From: Selenomonadaceae bacterium | GTDB lineage: Bacteria > Bacillota > Negativicutes > Selenomonadales > Selenomonadaceae | DNA: 10,764 nucleotides | Direction of reading: 5' to 3' | NCBI GenBank assembly: GCA_017445435.1 | Contig: JAFSUE010000222.1 | Coordinates: 1 to 10,764 of the forward strand | Shown: in pieces, positions 1 through 5,294 of the stretch | How positions within the stretch are numbered: the first letter of the stretch is position 1 | Layout: each line of letters starts with the position of its first letter | Made by a program: the position numbers and the translations under genes | Notes under the pieces: generated by a model | Databases searched by the model: none | What the model was told of the DNA's origin: nothing | Seen by the model: only the letters and a program-made list of their open reading frames with translations

Positions 1-1
1 G

Positions 2-985
2 TTGCGGCAAAGTTTCAGCGATTTTGAGCTTATAATTCGCGACGATTGTTCGACGGACGGCGTTTTTGATTTTGTGCGGGAAAATTTTTCTGACAGGCGA
101 ATTAAATTTTTGCAGAACGAAAAAAATCGCGGCGAATTTATCACGCGGGATTTGCTGACGAAGGACGCCGCCGGAAAATATCTGACGATTTTGCACAACG
201 ACGATTTATATTTGTCGGACGCGCTGGAAAAACTTTACGCGGTTGCCGAGAAATTTGGCGCCGATGTTGTGCACGCGTCGTCATTCCTGAAGTCCGGCGA
301 TGATGGCGTTATCGAAAATGGCGCGCCCCTGCACGAATTTTCCTACGAGCCGCGCCCCGCGAAAAAAATTGAAATTCTGTCGGACAATTCGGCGTTCAGA
401 TTCAACCAGTGGTTTACCGGCGAGATTTTCCGCGACGACCAGTATAATCTTTTTCGGCGCGAATTTATTTTGGACGGCGAAATTTTTTCAAAGACGATTG
501 GCTGGGACAGTCTGATTGTGTCGCTCGGCTGGATTATGAAGGCGAAAATTCTTGTCAAGACGCCGCAGATTTTTTATATTCGGCGCGAAAATCCTTATTC
601 GCAGACGCATTGGAATACCAGCGCGGTTTTGTCTTCGGACGAATACGGCAGCGAAATTTCTCGGCGCATTGAGCTTTTCCGTGGGCTTGAGGATTTAATT
701 TCGGGCGTTGAATTTTTCCGAGAAAATCCTGTGGCGCAATACAAAATCAAGGCGCGGGCGTTCGGCTTGTACGAAAGTTTGAACTTCAACGATTCGGCAG
801 TTTACGGCAACGCGGAATTTGCGCAAACTTACGCGACGATTGAGCGGACATTCAAGAAACATTTCGGCGCGGACGGAGTTTATTTGGCGCTGATGTATCA
901 TTGGGCGCACGCGATGCATTTTGGGCAGTCGCAGATTGCGGCGCGGCTCAAAGATTCGTTGAAAATTTTGGAGAGAAATATTTGA
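2..985 (+). CDS. Family 2 glycosyltransferase, 5' end cut off by the window
   Basis: The visible part opens with RQSFSDFELIIRDDCSTDG, which matches the second strand of the GT-A fold (usually ..NQTFxDFEIIIVDDCSTDGT). About 25-35 N-terminal residues, including the first strand, must lie before the window, so the codon at position 2 is internal and not a start. The nucleotide-sugar metal site is probably the DD of LHNDDLY near residue 67, in the place of the usual DXD. The C-terminal two thirds are not conserved enough to name an acceptor. The family transfers sugars from nucleotide-sugars to polysaccharide, lipid or protein acceptors at the cytoplasmic face; the substrate is unknown here. The next gene starts 12 bases after the stop, so co-transcription is possible. 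Arginine is mostly CGG or CGC, unlike the downstream genes, which favour CGT. Confidence 0.85.
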   Translation: MRQSFSDFELIIRDDCSTDGVFDFVRENFSDRRIKFLQNEKNRGEFITRDLLTKDAAGKYLTILHNDDLYLSDALEKLYAVAEKFGADVVHASSFLKSGDDGVIENGAPLHEFSYEPRPAKKIEILSDNSAFRFNQWFTGEIFRDDQYNLFRREFILDGEIFSKTIGWDSLIVSLGWIMKAKILVKTPQIFYIRRENPYSQTHWNTSAVLSSDEYGSEISRRIELFRGLEDLISGVEFFRENPVAQYKIKARAFGLYESLNFNDSAVYGNAEFAQTYATIERTFKKHFGADGVYLALMYHWAHAMHFGQSQIAARLKDSLKILERNI

Positions 986-997
986 GCGGGTGATTTT

Positions 998-1711
998 ATG
1001 GCAAACGTCGTGACGATTAGCGGCGTGAAAAAACTTTACAAAATGGGCAGTGAAACAGTCGCGGCATTAAACGGCGTCGACTTGAAAATTGATTCAGGCG
1101 AATTTGTCGCGCTAATGGGTCCTAGTGGTAGCGGCAAATCAACGCTGATGAATATTTTGGGTTGCCTTGATCGTCCAACTGTTGGCTCGTACAAACTTTT
1201 GGGAAAGGAAGTTAGCGGATTGTCTGACGACGAACTGGCGATTATCAGAAATAAAACCATTGGCTTTGTCTTTCAAAATTTTAATCTCCTGCCGAAGTTG
1301 ACAAGCTTAGAAAACGTTGCCTTACCTGCCGTCTACGCGGGACTTGGTAAAAAGAAACGCCTTGAACTTGCTATCGACGCGCTTAAAAAAGTTTCACTTG
1401 ACGACCGCGCAGAACATCTTCCCAGTGAACTTTCTGGCGGGCAACGTCAACGCGTAGCAATAGCCCGCGCCATTGCAATGAAGCCGTCAATTATTATGGC
1501 TGATGAACCGACAGGAAATTTGGATACGAAGTCAACAGGTGAGATTATGCAAATTTTTCGTGACTTGCACGCAGCAGGCTCGACCATTATTTTAGTGACG
1601 CATGAACCCGACATTGCACAGGCGGCTGAACGCCAAATTTTAGTTAAGGACGGGAAAATTACAAAGGATATTTTGACGGCGCATTCTGATGAAAAAATTG
1701 ATATTGTTTAG
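998..1711 (+). CDS. ABC transporter ATP-binding protein, LolD/MacB/FtsE-like
   Basis: This is a complete 237-residue nucleotide-binding subunit of the lipoprotein-release/MacB branch. Walker A is GPSGSGKST at residues 41-49, the Q-loop glutamine is Gln93, the signature LSGGQ is at 145-149, Walker B IIMADE is at 165-170, the D-loop follows in GNLD, and the switch histidine is His202 in VTHEP. The MNILGCLDRPTVG and DEPTGNLDTKS segments are typical of ATPases that work with FtsX/MacB-type permeases in lipoprotein or peptide export. No such permease or membrane-fusion gene lies on either side: upstream is a glycosyltransferase, downstream an HD protein. The ribosome binding site is weak (GAGCGGG just before the ATG). 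The stop codon TAG is the first element of the heptamer palindrome that follows. The ATPase call is firm; the transported substrate cannot be read from the sequence. Confidence 0.93.
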   Translation: MANVVTISGVKKLYKMGSETVAALNGVDLKIDSGEFVALMGPSGSGKSTLMNILGCLDRPTVGSYKLLGKEVSGLSDDELAIIRNKTIGFVFQNFNLLPKLTSLENVALPAVYAGLGKKKRLELAIDALKKVSLDDRAEHLPSELSGGQRQRVAIARAIAMKPSIIMADEPTGNLDTKSTGEIMQIFRDLHAAGSTIILVTHEPDIAQAAERQILVKDGKITKDILTAHSDEKIDIV

Positions 1712-1788
1712 TAAGTAGTGAGTAGTAAGTAGTTAGTAGTGTAGAATTTTTTACTACTAACTACTCACTACTAACCACTCACTAATAA
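1708..1788. repeat. Heptanucleotide-repeat palindrome between the ABC ATPase and HD genes
   Basis: The left arm is five 7-base units from 1711 (GTAAGTA, GTGAGTA, GTAAGTA, GTTAGTA, GTGTAGA). The right arm is five units from 1754 (CTACTAA, CTACTCA, CTACTAA, CCACTCA, CTAATAA). Positions 1708-1740 and 1753-1785 are inverted repeats, 29 of 33 positions complementary, around a 12-base loop. The left arm starts inside the TAG stop of the ABC gene, and the right arm ends in the AAGGAGG of the HD gene. In RNA this would be a long hairpin just before a ribosome binding site. No U-run follows, so it is not a classic terminator. Confidence 0.85.
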
Positions 1789-1800
1789 GGAGGAATTATT

Positions 1801-2580
1801 TTGCAGGAACTTTTACGACGTATGCACGAATGGATGACCGCATACATGAAAAGTTTTTATACCGACGATGAAGAAGTTCAAAACGGAATTTTAATCAAGG
1901 AAAAACATACTGGCTACGTTACGTCGAATTGCGTTGAACTTGCCAAATTTTTAAATCTGTCAAATCACGACGTACAACTTGCTGAAATTATCGGTCTTTT
2001 CCATGACGTTGGAAGATTTTATCAGTATCAAAAGTACAAAACTTTTAACGACGCGCATTCCGAAGATCACGCCAATCTTGCCTTGAAAGTTATCGACCAA
2101 TTAGATTTTTTCAACGAACTTGATAAAACCGATTTGGACGTTATGAAATTCGCGATTAAGAATCACAATAAAAAAACCATTGAGCCGATTGACGATGAGC
2201 GAAAAATTCTTTTCGCAAAAATTCTTCGTGACGCCGATAAACTTGACATTTACCGCGTACTTGAACCGTACTTTAAGCAGGAAAATGTCGACAAGATGCC
2301 AAACTTTATAAAGGAACGCGATCCGAATATCAGCCCCGATTTTATACAAAATTTAGTCGACGGCGAACAGGCGGACTTTTATAAAATTCGTACCAACGGC
2401 GACAGAAAAATTGTTCGGCTTATGTGGATTTACGACGTGAATTTTAAGTGGACAATGGAAAGAATTGTACAGCGCGGCTACATTGATAAGATTGTAGAAA
2501 ATTTGCCGATGAATGAAAAAGTTGCTGAAGGTGTACGCCGTCTGCGCGGTTACGTCGAGCAAGTTATAAGTGGTAAGTGA
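1801..2580 (+). CDS. HD-domain metal-dependent phosphohydrolase
   Basis: A 259-residue soluble protein of the HD superfamily. The metal and catalytic ligands are in the expected order: His36 (EKHTGYV), the His68-Asp69 doublet (GLFHDVGRF), His86/His90 in the AHSEDH segment, His122 (IKNHNK), and an aspartate in RDADKLDIYR (Asp144/Asp146). The family hydrolyses phosphate esters, often of nucleotides; the substrate here is not predictable. There is no partner domain, signal peptide or membrane helix. The start is TTG at 1801, set by a full AAGGAGG at 1787-1793 with a 7-base gap. The stop is followed after 25 bases by the glnS start, so the two are probably co-transcribed. The call to superfamily level is strong. 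Confidence 0.88.
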   Translation: MQELLRRMHEWMTAYMKSFYTDDEEVQNGILIKEKHTGYVTSNCVELAKFLNLSNHDVQLAEIIGLFHDVGRFYQYQKYKTFNDAHSEDHANLALKVIDQLDFFNELDKTDLDVMKFAIKNHNKKTIEPIDDERKILFAKILRDADKLDIYRVLEPYFKQENVDKMPNFIKERDPNISPDFIQNLVDGEQADFYKIRTNGDRKIVRLMWIYDVNFKWTMERIVQRGYIDKIVENLPMNEKVAEGVRRLRGYVEQVISGK

Positions 2581-2605
2581 CGCAGTATTGGAAGGAGAAT
2601 TTTTT

Positions 2606-4264
2606 GTGGTAAATTTTATTCAGCAGGAAATTGAAAATGATTTAAAAGCTGGCAAGTACACGGACGGTATCCATACGCGTTTCCCGCCTGAACCTAACGG
2701 CTACTTGCACGTTGGGCACGCTAAGTCAATTTGCTTGAACTTTGGCTTGGCGCTTTACAATAAAGGCATTTGCAATTTGCGTTTCGACGACACTAACCCT
2801 ACGAAGGAAGATGTTGAGTACGTCGATTCAATTCAGGAGGATATTAAATGGCTGGGCTTTGATTGGGAAGATAGAAAATTTTATGCTTCAGATTATTTCG
2901 GCAAATTTTATGAATATGCGGTTGAATTGATTAAACGCGGGCTTGCATACGTCGACGATTTAAGCGCGGAGGAAATTCGACAATATCGCGGTACGTTGAC
3001 TGAACCAGGCAAAGAAAGTCCTTGCCGTAACCGTAGCGTTGAGGAAAATTTAAATTTGTTTGAGCGTATGAAGGCTGGCGAATTTGCGGACGGCGAAAAA
3101 GTTTTACGCGCTAAAATTGATATGGCGTCACCAAATATAAATATGCGCGACCCCGTCATTTATCGAATTACCCGCGCTCATCATCATCATACGGGCGACG
3201 ATTGGCTGATTTATCCAATGTACGATTTTGCACACCCGCTTGAAGACGCGATAGAAAATATTACTCATTCAGTTTGCACGTTGGAATTTGAAGACCACCG
3301 CCCATTTTACGATTGGCTTTTAGATTCGCTTGGCTTTGACGTGAATAGTCGTCCGCGTCAAATTGAGTTTGCACGGCTTGACTTGACAAACACCATTACA
3401 AGTAAGCGTAAACTGCGGCAACTTGTTGAAGAAAAATTTGTACGTGGCTGGGACGATCCGCGTATGTCGACAATTTGCGGCTTACGTCGACGCGGCTATA
3501 CTCCTGCGGCAATTCGTGACTTTTGCGAAAGAATTGGCGTTGCGAAAAGTAATAGCGTCGTCGATATTGCGATGTTGGAACATTGCGTACGCGAAGATTT
3601 GAACGAAAACGCGGCTAGAGTTATGGCAGTTTTAAATCCGCTTAAAGTTGTGTTGACGAACGTTGAGGAAGGCGCGGTAGAATTTTTGACGGCTGAAAAT
3701 CACCCTAAGCGCGGCGGCTGTCGGTACGTACCATTTACGCGGGAAATTTTTATTGAACGTGATGACTTTATGGAAGACGCCCCAAAAAAATTTTTCCGCT
3801 TGAAACCTGGCGGCGAAGTTCGACTTAAGCACGCCTACATTATCAAATGCAACGACGTTATCAAAGACGCAGAAGGCAACGTAACTGAACTTCATTGCAC
3901 GATTGATCCAACGTCGAAGTCTGGCGGCGCGACGGCTAATCGTAAAATTAAAGGAACAATTCATTGGGTCAGTGCAAGTCACGCCTTGAAAGCGGAAGTT
4001 CGGCTGTACGATTATCTTTTGAAGACTGATGAAAATGGAAACGTGCCTGAAGATTTTATTGCGGCGTTAAATCCCAATTCGTTAATCGTCGTGGAAAATG
4101 CGTTGATTGAACCTAGCGTGAAGTGGACGGCGGCAGGTACGCATTACCAATTTTTACGGCTGGGCTACTTCGTTGTAGATTACGATACAACGCCTGAAAA
4201 GTTAGTGTTTAATCGCGTCGTCGGCTTGAAAGATACTTGGGCAAAAGTCAAAAGTAATTCGTAA
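2606..4264 (+). CDS. glnS: Glutaminyl-tRNA synthetase
   Basis: Charges tRNA-Gln with glutamine in the cytoplasm. It is class I and close in length to the E. coli enzyme: 552 residues from the GTG at 2606. That start is chosen because AAGGAG at 2592-2597 sits 8 bases before it; an upstream in-frame GTG at 2570 overlaps the HD gene and has no such site. The class I signature is FPPEPNGYLHVGH at about residues 26-38 (HIGH motif HVGH). The second signature is ITSKR at 264-268 in the KMSKS position, followed by KLRQLV as in known GlnRS. The CTLEFEDHRPFYDWLLDSL segment and the C-terminal GLKDTWAKV are also family hallmarks. Many Firmicutes lack GlnRS and make Gln-tRNA through GatCAB, so its presence is a useful lineage marker. 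The last two codons and the stop lie in a heptamer repeat. Confidence 0.97.
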   Translation: MVNFIQQEIENDLKAGKYTDGIHTRFPPEPNGYLHVGHAKSICLNFGLALYNKGICNLRFDDTNPTKEDVEYVDSIQEDIKWLGFDWEDRKFYASDYFGKFYEYAVELIKRGLAYVDDLSAEEIRQYRGTLTEPGKESPCRNRSVEENLNLFERMKAGEFADGEKVLRAKIDMASPNINMRDPVIYRITRAHHHHTGDDWLIYPMYDFAHPLEDAIENITHSVCTLEFEDHRPFYDWLLDSLGFDVNSRPRQIEFARLDLTNTITSKRKLRQLVEEKFVRGWDDPRMSTICGLRRRGYTPAAIRDFCERIGVAKSNSVVDIAMLEHCVREDLNENAARVMAVLNPLKVVLTNVEEGAVEFLTAENHPKRGGCRYVPFTREIFIERDDFMEDAPKKFFRLKPGGEVRLKHAYIIKCNDVIKDAEGNVTELHCTIDPTSKSGGATANRKIKGTIHWVSASHALKAEVRLYDYLLKTDENGNVPEDFIAALNPNSLIVVENALIEPSVKWTAAGTHYQFLRLGYFVVDYDTTPEKLVFNRVVGLKDTWAKVKSNS

Positions 4265-4317
4265 TGCGTAATTCGTAATTAAAGCTAAAAGCTAATACCT
4301 AAAAGCTATAATGCGTA
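4255..4317. repeat. Array of nine degenerate heptamers at the glnS stop codon
   Basis: Exactly nine 7-base units cover this stretch: TAATTCG, TAATGCG, TAATTCG, TAATTAA, AGCTAAA, AGCTAAT, ACCTAAA, AGCTATA, ATGCGTA. Two sub-families (TAATKCG and AGCTAAA) sit side by side. The first unit supplies the last two sense codons of glnS and the second supplies its TAA stop. The same words recur at 4821-4841 and 6930-6978. Confidence 0.85.
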
Positions 4318-4342
4318 ATGGTTTTTGAAGTTGAAATTTTTC

Positions 4343-4371
4343 TTGCAAAACTTTTTTACATATGTTAAACT
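4343..4371 (+). promoter_or_regulatory. Promoter of antitoxin RNA, copy A
   Basis: A TTGCAA -35 (4343-4348) is followed after 17 bases by TAAACT (4366-4371) with an upstream TG at 4363-4364, giving an extended -10. The expected start is about 4378. All elements are kept in copy B. Confidence 0.65.
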
Positions 4372-4391
4372 TTCATCGAAACGAAATTTAC

Positions 4392-4413
4392 AACGTTACT
4401 AACATGAGCGTCA
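4392..4413 (+). repeat. Direct repeat in antitoxin RNA, copy A
   Basis: AACGTTACTAACAT followed by GAGCGTCA. The same sequence with one change (T for G) is found at 4557-4578 across the toxin start. Read on the minus strand it even contains the beginning of the toxin frame (ATG TTA GTA ACG, then a stop two codons later), as if copied from the toxin gene. Confidence 0.85.
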
Positions 4414-4417
4414 AATG

Positions 4418-4448
4418 AAAAACCCCCGACTGCGAATCGGGGGTTTTT
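4418..4448. terminator. Bidirectional intrinsic terminator, copy A
   Basis: The stem CCCCCGA (4423-4429) pairs with TCGGGGG (4437-4443) around a 7-base loop, with AAAAA before and TTTTT after, so it works as a terminator on both strands. It would end both the antitoxin RNA (plus) and the toxin mRNA (minus). Copy B keeps the stem but has a different loop. Confidence 0.88.
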
Positions 4449-4492
4449 CGCGCGTTTTGGGAATAACGCTAACCATTTGGGCTTAGTAGCTT

Positions 4493-4570
4493 TTAGTGTC
4501 TGTCAAGCCACTTGCAGACGTAATGCGACACTACGCCTGCCATAACAGACACGAGAAACGTTACTAACAT
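4493..4570 (-). CDS. Small hydrophobic peptide, candidate Fst-like type I toxin, copy A
   Basis: A 25-codon frame too short for routine gene calling. The peptide begins MLVTFLVSVMAGVV and ends SHYVCKWLDRH: one membrane-spanning segment (about residues 2-19) and a short charged tail with a W-L-D-R motif like the Fst/PepA1 class of membrane toxins. The start is supported by AAAGGGGGTG on the minus strand (4577-4586), one base from the ideal site, 8 bases before the ATG. A promoter lies upstream at 4618-4646, and the mRNA would run from about 4611 to 4418 (about 194 nt). Copy B encodes the same length with five conservative changes, and most nucleotide changes are silent or mild, so the frame is under selection. 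Membrane damage or depolarisation is the known effect of this class; here it is inferred. Confidence 0.78.
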   Translation of the reverse strand: MLVTFLVSVMAGVVSHYVCKWLDRH

Positions 4571-4578
4571 TAGCGTCA
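4557..4578. repeat. Direct repeat over the toxin start codon, copy A
   Basis: Matches 4392-4413 in 21 of 22 positions. It covers the first codons of the toxin, the ATG, and the edge of its ribosome binding site, so antitoxin pairing here would block translation. Confidence 0.85.
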
Positions 4579-4601
4579 CCCCCTTTCGTCTAAATTAGGG
4601 G
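4577..4601 (-). promoter_or_regulatory. Toxin ribosome binding site and masking hairpin, copy A
   Basis: On the minus strand the SD (AAAGGGGGTG, 4586-4577) can pair with an upstream GCCCCT: CCCCT/AGGGG at 4580-4584 and 4597-4601, 12-base loop. Fst-type mRNAs use a comparable 5' stem-loop to hold back translation. Both arms are identical in copy B. Confidence 0.6.
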
Positions 4602-4617
4602 CAAAGCCACCGCGTGT

Positions 4618-4646
4618 AGTATATAAAAATTTCATACTAAATACAA
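4618..4646 (-). promoter_or_regulatory. Toxin promoter, copy A
   Basis: Minus strand TTGTAT (4646-4641), 17-base spacer, TATACT (4623-4618). The expected start is near 4611, giving a 5' leader of about 40 nt. Copy B has the same hexamers and spacing although the spacer sequence has diverged, which is good evidence for function. Confidence 0.75.
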
Positions 4647-4659
4647 GCCGCAATAATAT

Positions 4660-4689
4660 TTGACAGAAAAATTTTCGGTCTGCTATAAT
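4660..4689 (+). promoter_or_regulatory. Consensus promoter in copy A, serving a truncated gene
   Basis: TTGACA (4660-4665), 18-base spacer, TATAAT (4684-4689) with TG at 4681-4682. It points right, diverging from the toxin promoter 14 bases away. In copy A it now drives only a hairpin leader and a cut-off frame. Confidence 0.78.
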
Positions 4690-4742
4690 CTTTTTCAGTA
4701 CAGATGATAACGCCATTGCAATTATATTGAAAGAAAATGAAC

Positions 4743-4767
4743 GCGCAACGTACTCTTTACGTTGTGC
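4743..4767 (+). promoter_or_regulatory. Leader stem-loop, copy A
   Basis: GCGCAACGT (4743-4751) pairs over 9 bp with ACGTTGTGC (4759-4767), loop of 7. Copy B carries an A-to-G change in the left arm that still pairs (G-U). It ends 7 bases before an ATG. Confidence 0.5.
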
Positions 4768-4774
4768 AAGTTTG

Positions 4775-4837
4775 ATGAAAAAAATTCTGCGCGGCTTGTC
4801 CGATAAGGAAATGATAAAAATAATGTGTAATGCGTAA
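4775..4837 (+). pseudogene. Truncated 5' fragment of the small gene at 5295
   Basis: The first 15 codons or so match those of the complete gene (MKKILRGLSDKEMIK against MKKIPRGLSDKEMIK). The match ends where the duplicated unit ends; a few codons from the heptamer junction follow and the frame closes at 4835-4837. The remnant was left by the tandem duplication and is unlikely to encode a working protein. Confidence 0.75.
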
Positions 4838-4841
4838 TTAT
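4821..4841. repeat. Heptamers at the junction of the two long repeats
   Basis: TAATGTG and TAATGCG followed by TAATTA, exactly where copy A ends and copy B begins. The same word sits at the left edge of copy A, so these repeats may have been the substrate of the duplication. Confidence 0.75.
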
Positions 4842-4862
4842 TTTTTGAAGTTAAAATTTTTC

Positions 4863-4891
4863 TTGCAAAACTTTTTTACATATGCTAAACT
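4863..4891 (+). promoter_or_regulatory. Promoter of antitoxin RNA, copy B
   Basis: TTGCAA (4863-4868), 17-base spacer, TAAACT (4886-4891) with TG at 4883-4884. The expected start is near 4898. Confidence 0.65.
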
Positions 4892-4912
4892 TTTGTCGTA
4901 AACGAAATTTAC

Positions 4913-4934
4913 AACGTTGTCAACATGAGCGTCA
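4913..4934 (+). repeat. Direct repeat in antitoxin RNA, copy B
   Basis: AACGTTGTCAACAT followed by GAGCGTCA; 20 of 22 positions match 5077-5098. The variable bases are all in the centre, over toxin codons 2-3. Confidence 0.82.
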
Positions 4935-4938
4935 AATG

Positions 4939-4967
4939 AAAAACCCCCGTTGCCATCGGGGGTTTTT
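4939..4967. terminator. Bidirectional intrinsic terminator, copy B
   Basis: CCCCCG (4944-4949) pairs with CGGGGG (4957-4962), 7-base loop, flanked by AAAAA and TTTTT. Usable from both strands. Confidence 0.88.
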
Positions 4968-5012
4968 CGCGCGTTTTGGGAATAACGCTAACCATTTTGG
5001 CTCAGTAGCTTT

Positions 5013-5090
5013 TTAGTGTCTGTCGAACCACTTGCAAACGTAATGCGCCACTACACCTGCCATAACAGACACAATAAACGTCATCAACAT
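5013..5090 (-). CDS. Small hydrophobic peptide, candidate Fst-like type I toxin, copy B
   Basis: A 25-codon frame that begins MLMTFIVSVMAGVV and ends AHYVCKWFDRH. Against copy A the changes are V3M, L6I, S15A and L22F plus several silent ones; all are compatible with one membrane helix and a charged tail. AAAGGGGGTG (minus strand, 5106-5097) precedes the ATG by 8 bases. The promoter is at 5138-5166, and the mRNA would run from about 5131 to the shared terminator at 4939 (about 193 nt). The same organisation in two diverged copies supports a real gene. The Fst/PepA1 relation rests on layout and the W-(L/F)-D-R tail, not on a database match. Confidence 0.78.
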   Translation of the reverse strand: MLMTFIVSVMAGVVAHYVCKWFDRH

Positions 5091-5098
5091 GAGCGTCA
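5077..5098. repeat. Direct repeat over the toxin start codon, copy B
   Basis: Matches 4913-4934 in 20 of 22 positions and spans the ATG and first four codons of the toxin, the expected antisense contact site. Confidence 0.82.
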
Positions 5099-5121
5099 CC
5101 CCCTTTCATCTAAATTAGGGG
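5097..5121 (-). promoter_or_regulatory. Toxin ribosome binding site and masking hairpin, copy B
   Basis: CCCCT (5100-5104) and AGGGG (5117-5121) can pair in the minus-strand RNA and would cover the SD at 5106-5097. Same arms and loop length as copy A. Confidence 0.6.
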
Positions 5122-5137
5122 CAAAGCCACCGCGTGT

Positions 5138-5166
5138 AGTATATATAAAATTTTTGAAGAATACAA
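5138..5166 (-). promoter_or_regulatory. Toxin promoter, copy B
   Basis: Minus strand TTGTAT (5166-5161), 17-base spacer, TATACT (5143-5138); start expected near 5131. Hexamers and spacing equal those of copy A. Confidence 0.75.
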
Positions 5167-5179
5167 GTTACGATAATAT

Positions 5180-5209
5180 TTGACAGAAAAATTTTCGGTC
5201 TGCTATAAT
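5180..5209 (+). promoter_or_regulatory. Consensus promoter of the small gene at 5295
   Basis: TTGACA (5180-5185), 18-base spacer, TATAAT (5204-5209) with TG at 5201-5202. It is the strongest-looking promoter in the window. Start expected near 5216. The permease gene downstream may share it. Confidence 0.82.
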
Positions 5210-5262
5210 CTTTTTCAGCACATATAATAACGCTACTACAATTATATTGAAAGGAAGTGAAA

Positions 5263-5287
5263 GCGCGACGTACTTTTTACGTTGTGC
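5263..5287 (+). promoter_or_regulatory. Leader stem-loop before the small gene, copy B
   Basis: GCGCGACGT (5263-5271) pairs with ACGTTGTGC (5279-5287) over 9 bp including two G-U pairs. It ends 7 bases before the ATG at 5295, where no Shine-Dalgarno is seen, so it may control access to the start. Confidence 0.5.
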
Positions 5288-5294
5288 AAGTTTG

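Larger units (their letters stand above)
4378..4448 (+). ncRNA. Candidate antitoxin RNA (RNA II-like), copy A
   Basis: From the predicted start to the end of the terminator this would be an RNA of about 71 nt. It carries the direct repeat 4392-4413, which equals 21 of 22 bases at 4557-4578. That second site is complementary to the start-codon region of the toxin mRNA on the other strand, so the RNA should pair with it. Its 3' half is also complementary to the toxin mRNA terminator, because the two transcripts converge there. Size, orientation and the repeat match the RNA II of the par locus of plasmid pAD1. Transcription itself is inferred. Confidence 0.65.
4309..4820. repeat. Long direct repeat, copy A (type I toxin-antitoxin unit)
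   Basis: This stretch is repeated with high identity at 4828-5340, at a period of about 520 bp. The unit holds, left to right, a heptamer (TAATGCG), the antitoxin promoter, the antitoxin RNA, a shared terminator, the minus-strand toxin gene with its promoter, a TTGACA/TATAAT promoter, a leader hairpin, and the first codons of the gene that is complete at 5295-5603. Differences between copies fall mainly in loops and spacers; stems, promoter hexamers and toxin codons are kept. Confidence 0.9.
4898..4967 (+). ncRNA. Candidate antitoxin RNA (RNA II-like), copy B
   Basis: About 70 nt from the predicted start to the end of the terminator. Its repeat at 4913-4934 matches 20 of 22 positions at its own toxin start (5077-5098), against 18 of 22 at the copy A toxin start, so it is best suited to its own partner. 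Transcription is inferred. Confidence 0.65.

Noticed and set aside
1708..1788. Palindrome as an intrinsic terminator of the ABC gene
   Set aside because: No T-run follows on either side at the right distance, and the repeat units explain the symmetry.
3395..3409. Altered KMSKS motif (ITSKR) as a defect of GlnRS
   Set aside because: GlnRS enzymes normally have a variant here (VMSKR in E. coli) and the rest of the protein is intact and full length.
3632..3982. Long minus-strand frame opposite glnS, and similar antisense frames in other genes
   Set aside because: Antisense shadows of clearly identified genes without ribosome binding sites or recognisable protein features.
4404..4418. Tiny plus-strand frame ATG AGC GTC AAA TGA in the antitoxin RNA
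   Set aside because: Four codons with no ribosome binding site; it exists only because the antisense repeat mirrors the toxin start region.
4255..4841. Insertion sequence as the cause of the duplication
   Set aside because: No transposase frame, terminal inverted repeats or target duplications are visible; heptamers at the edges are a simpler cause.
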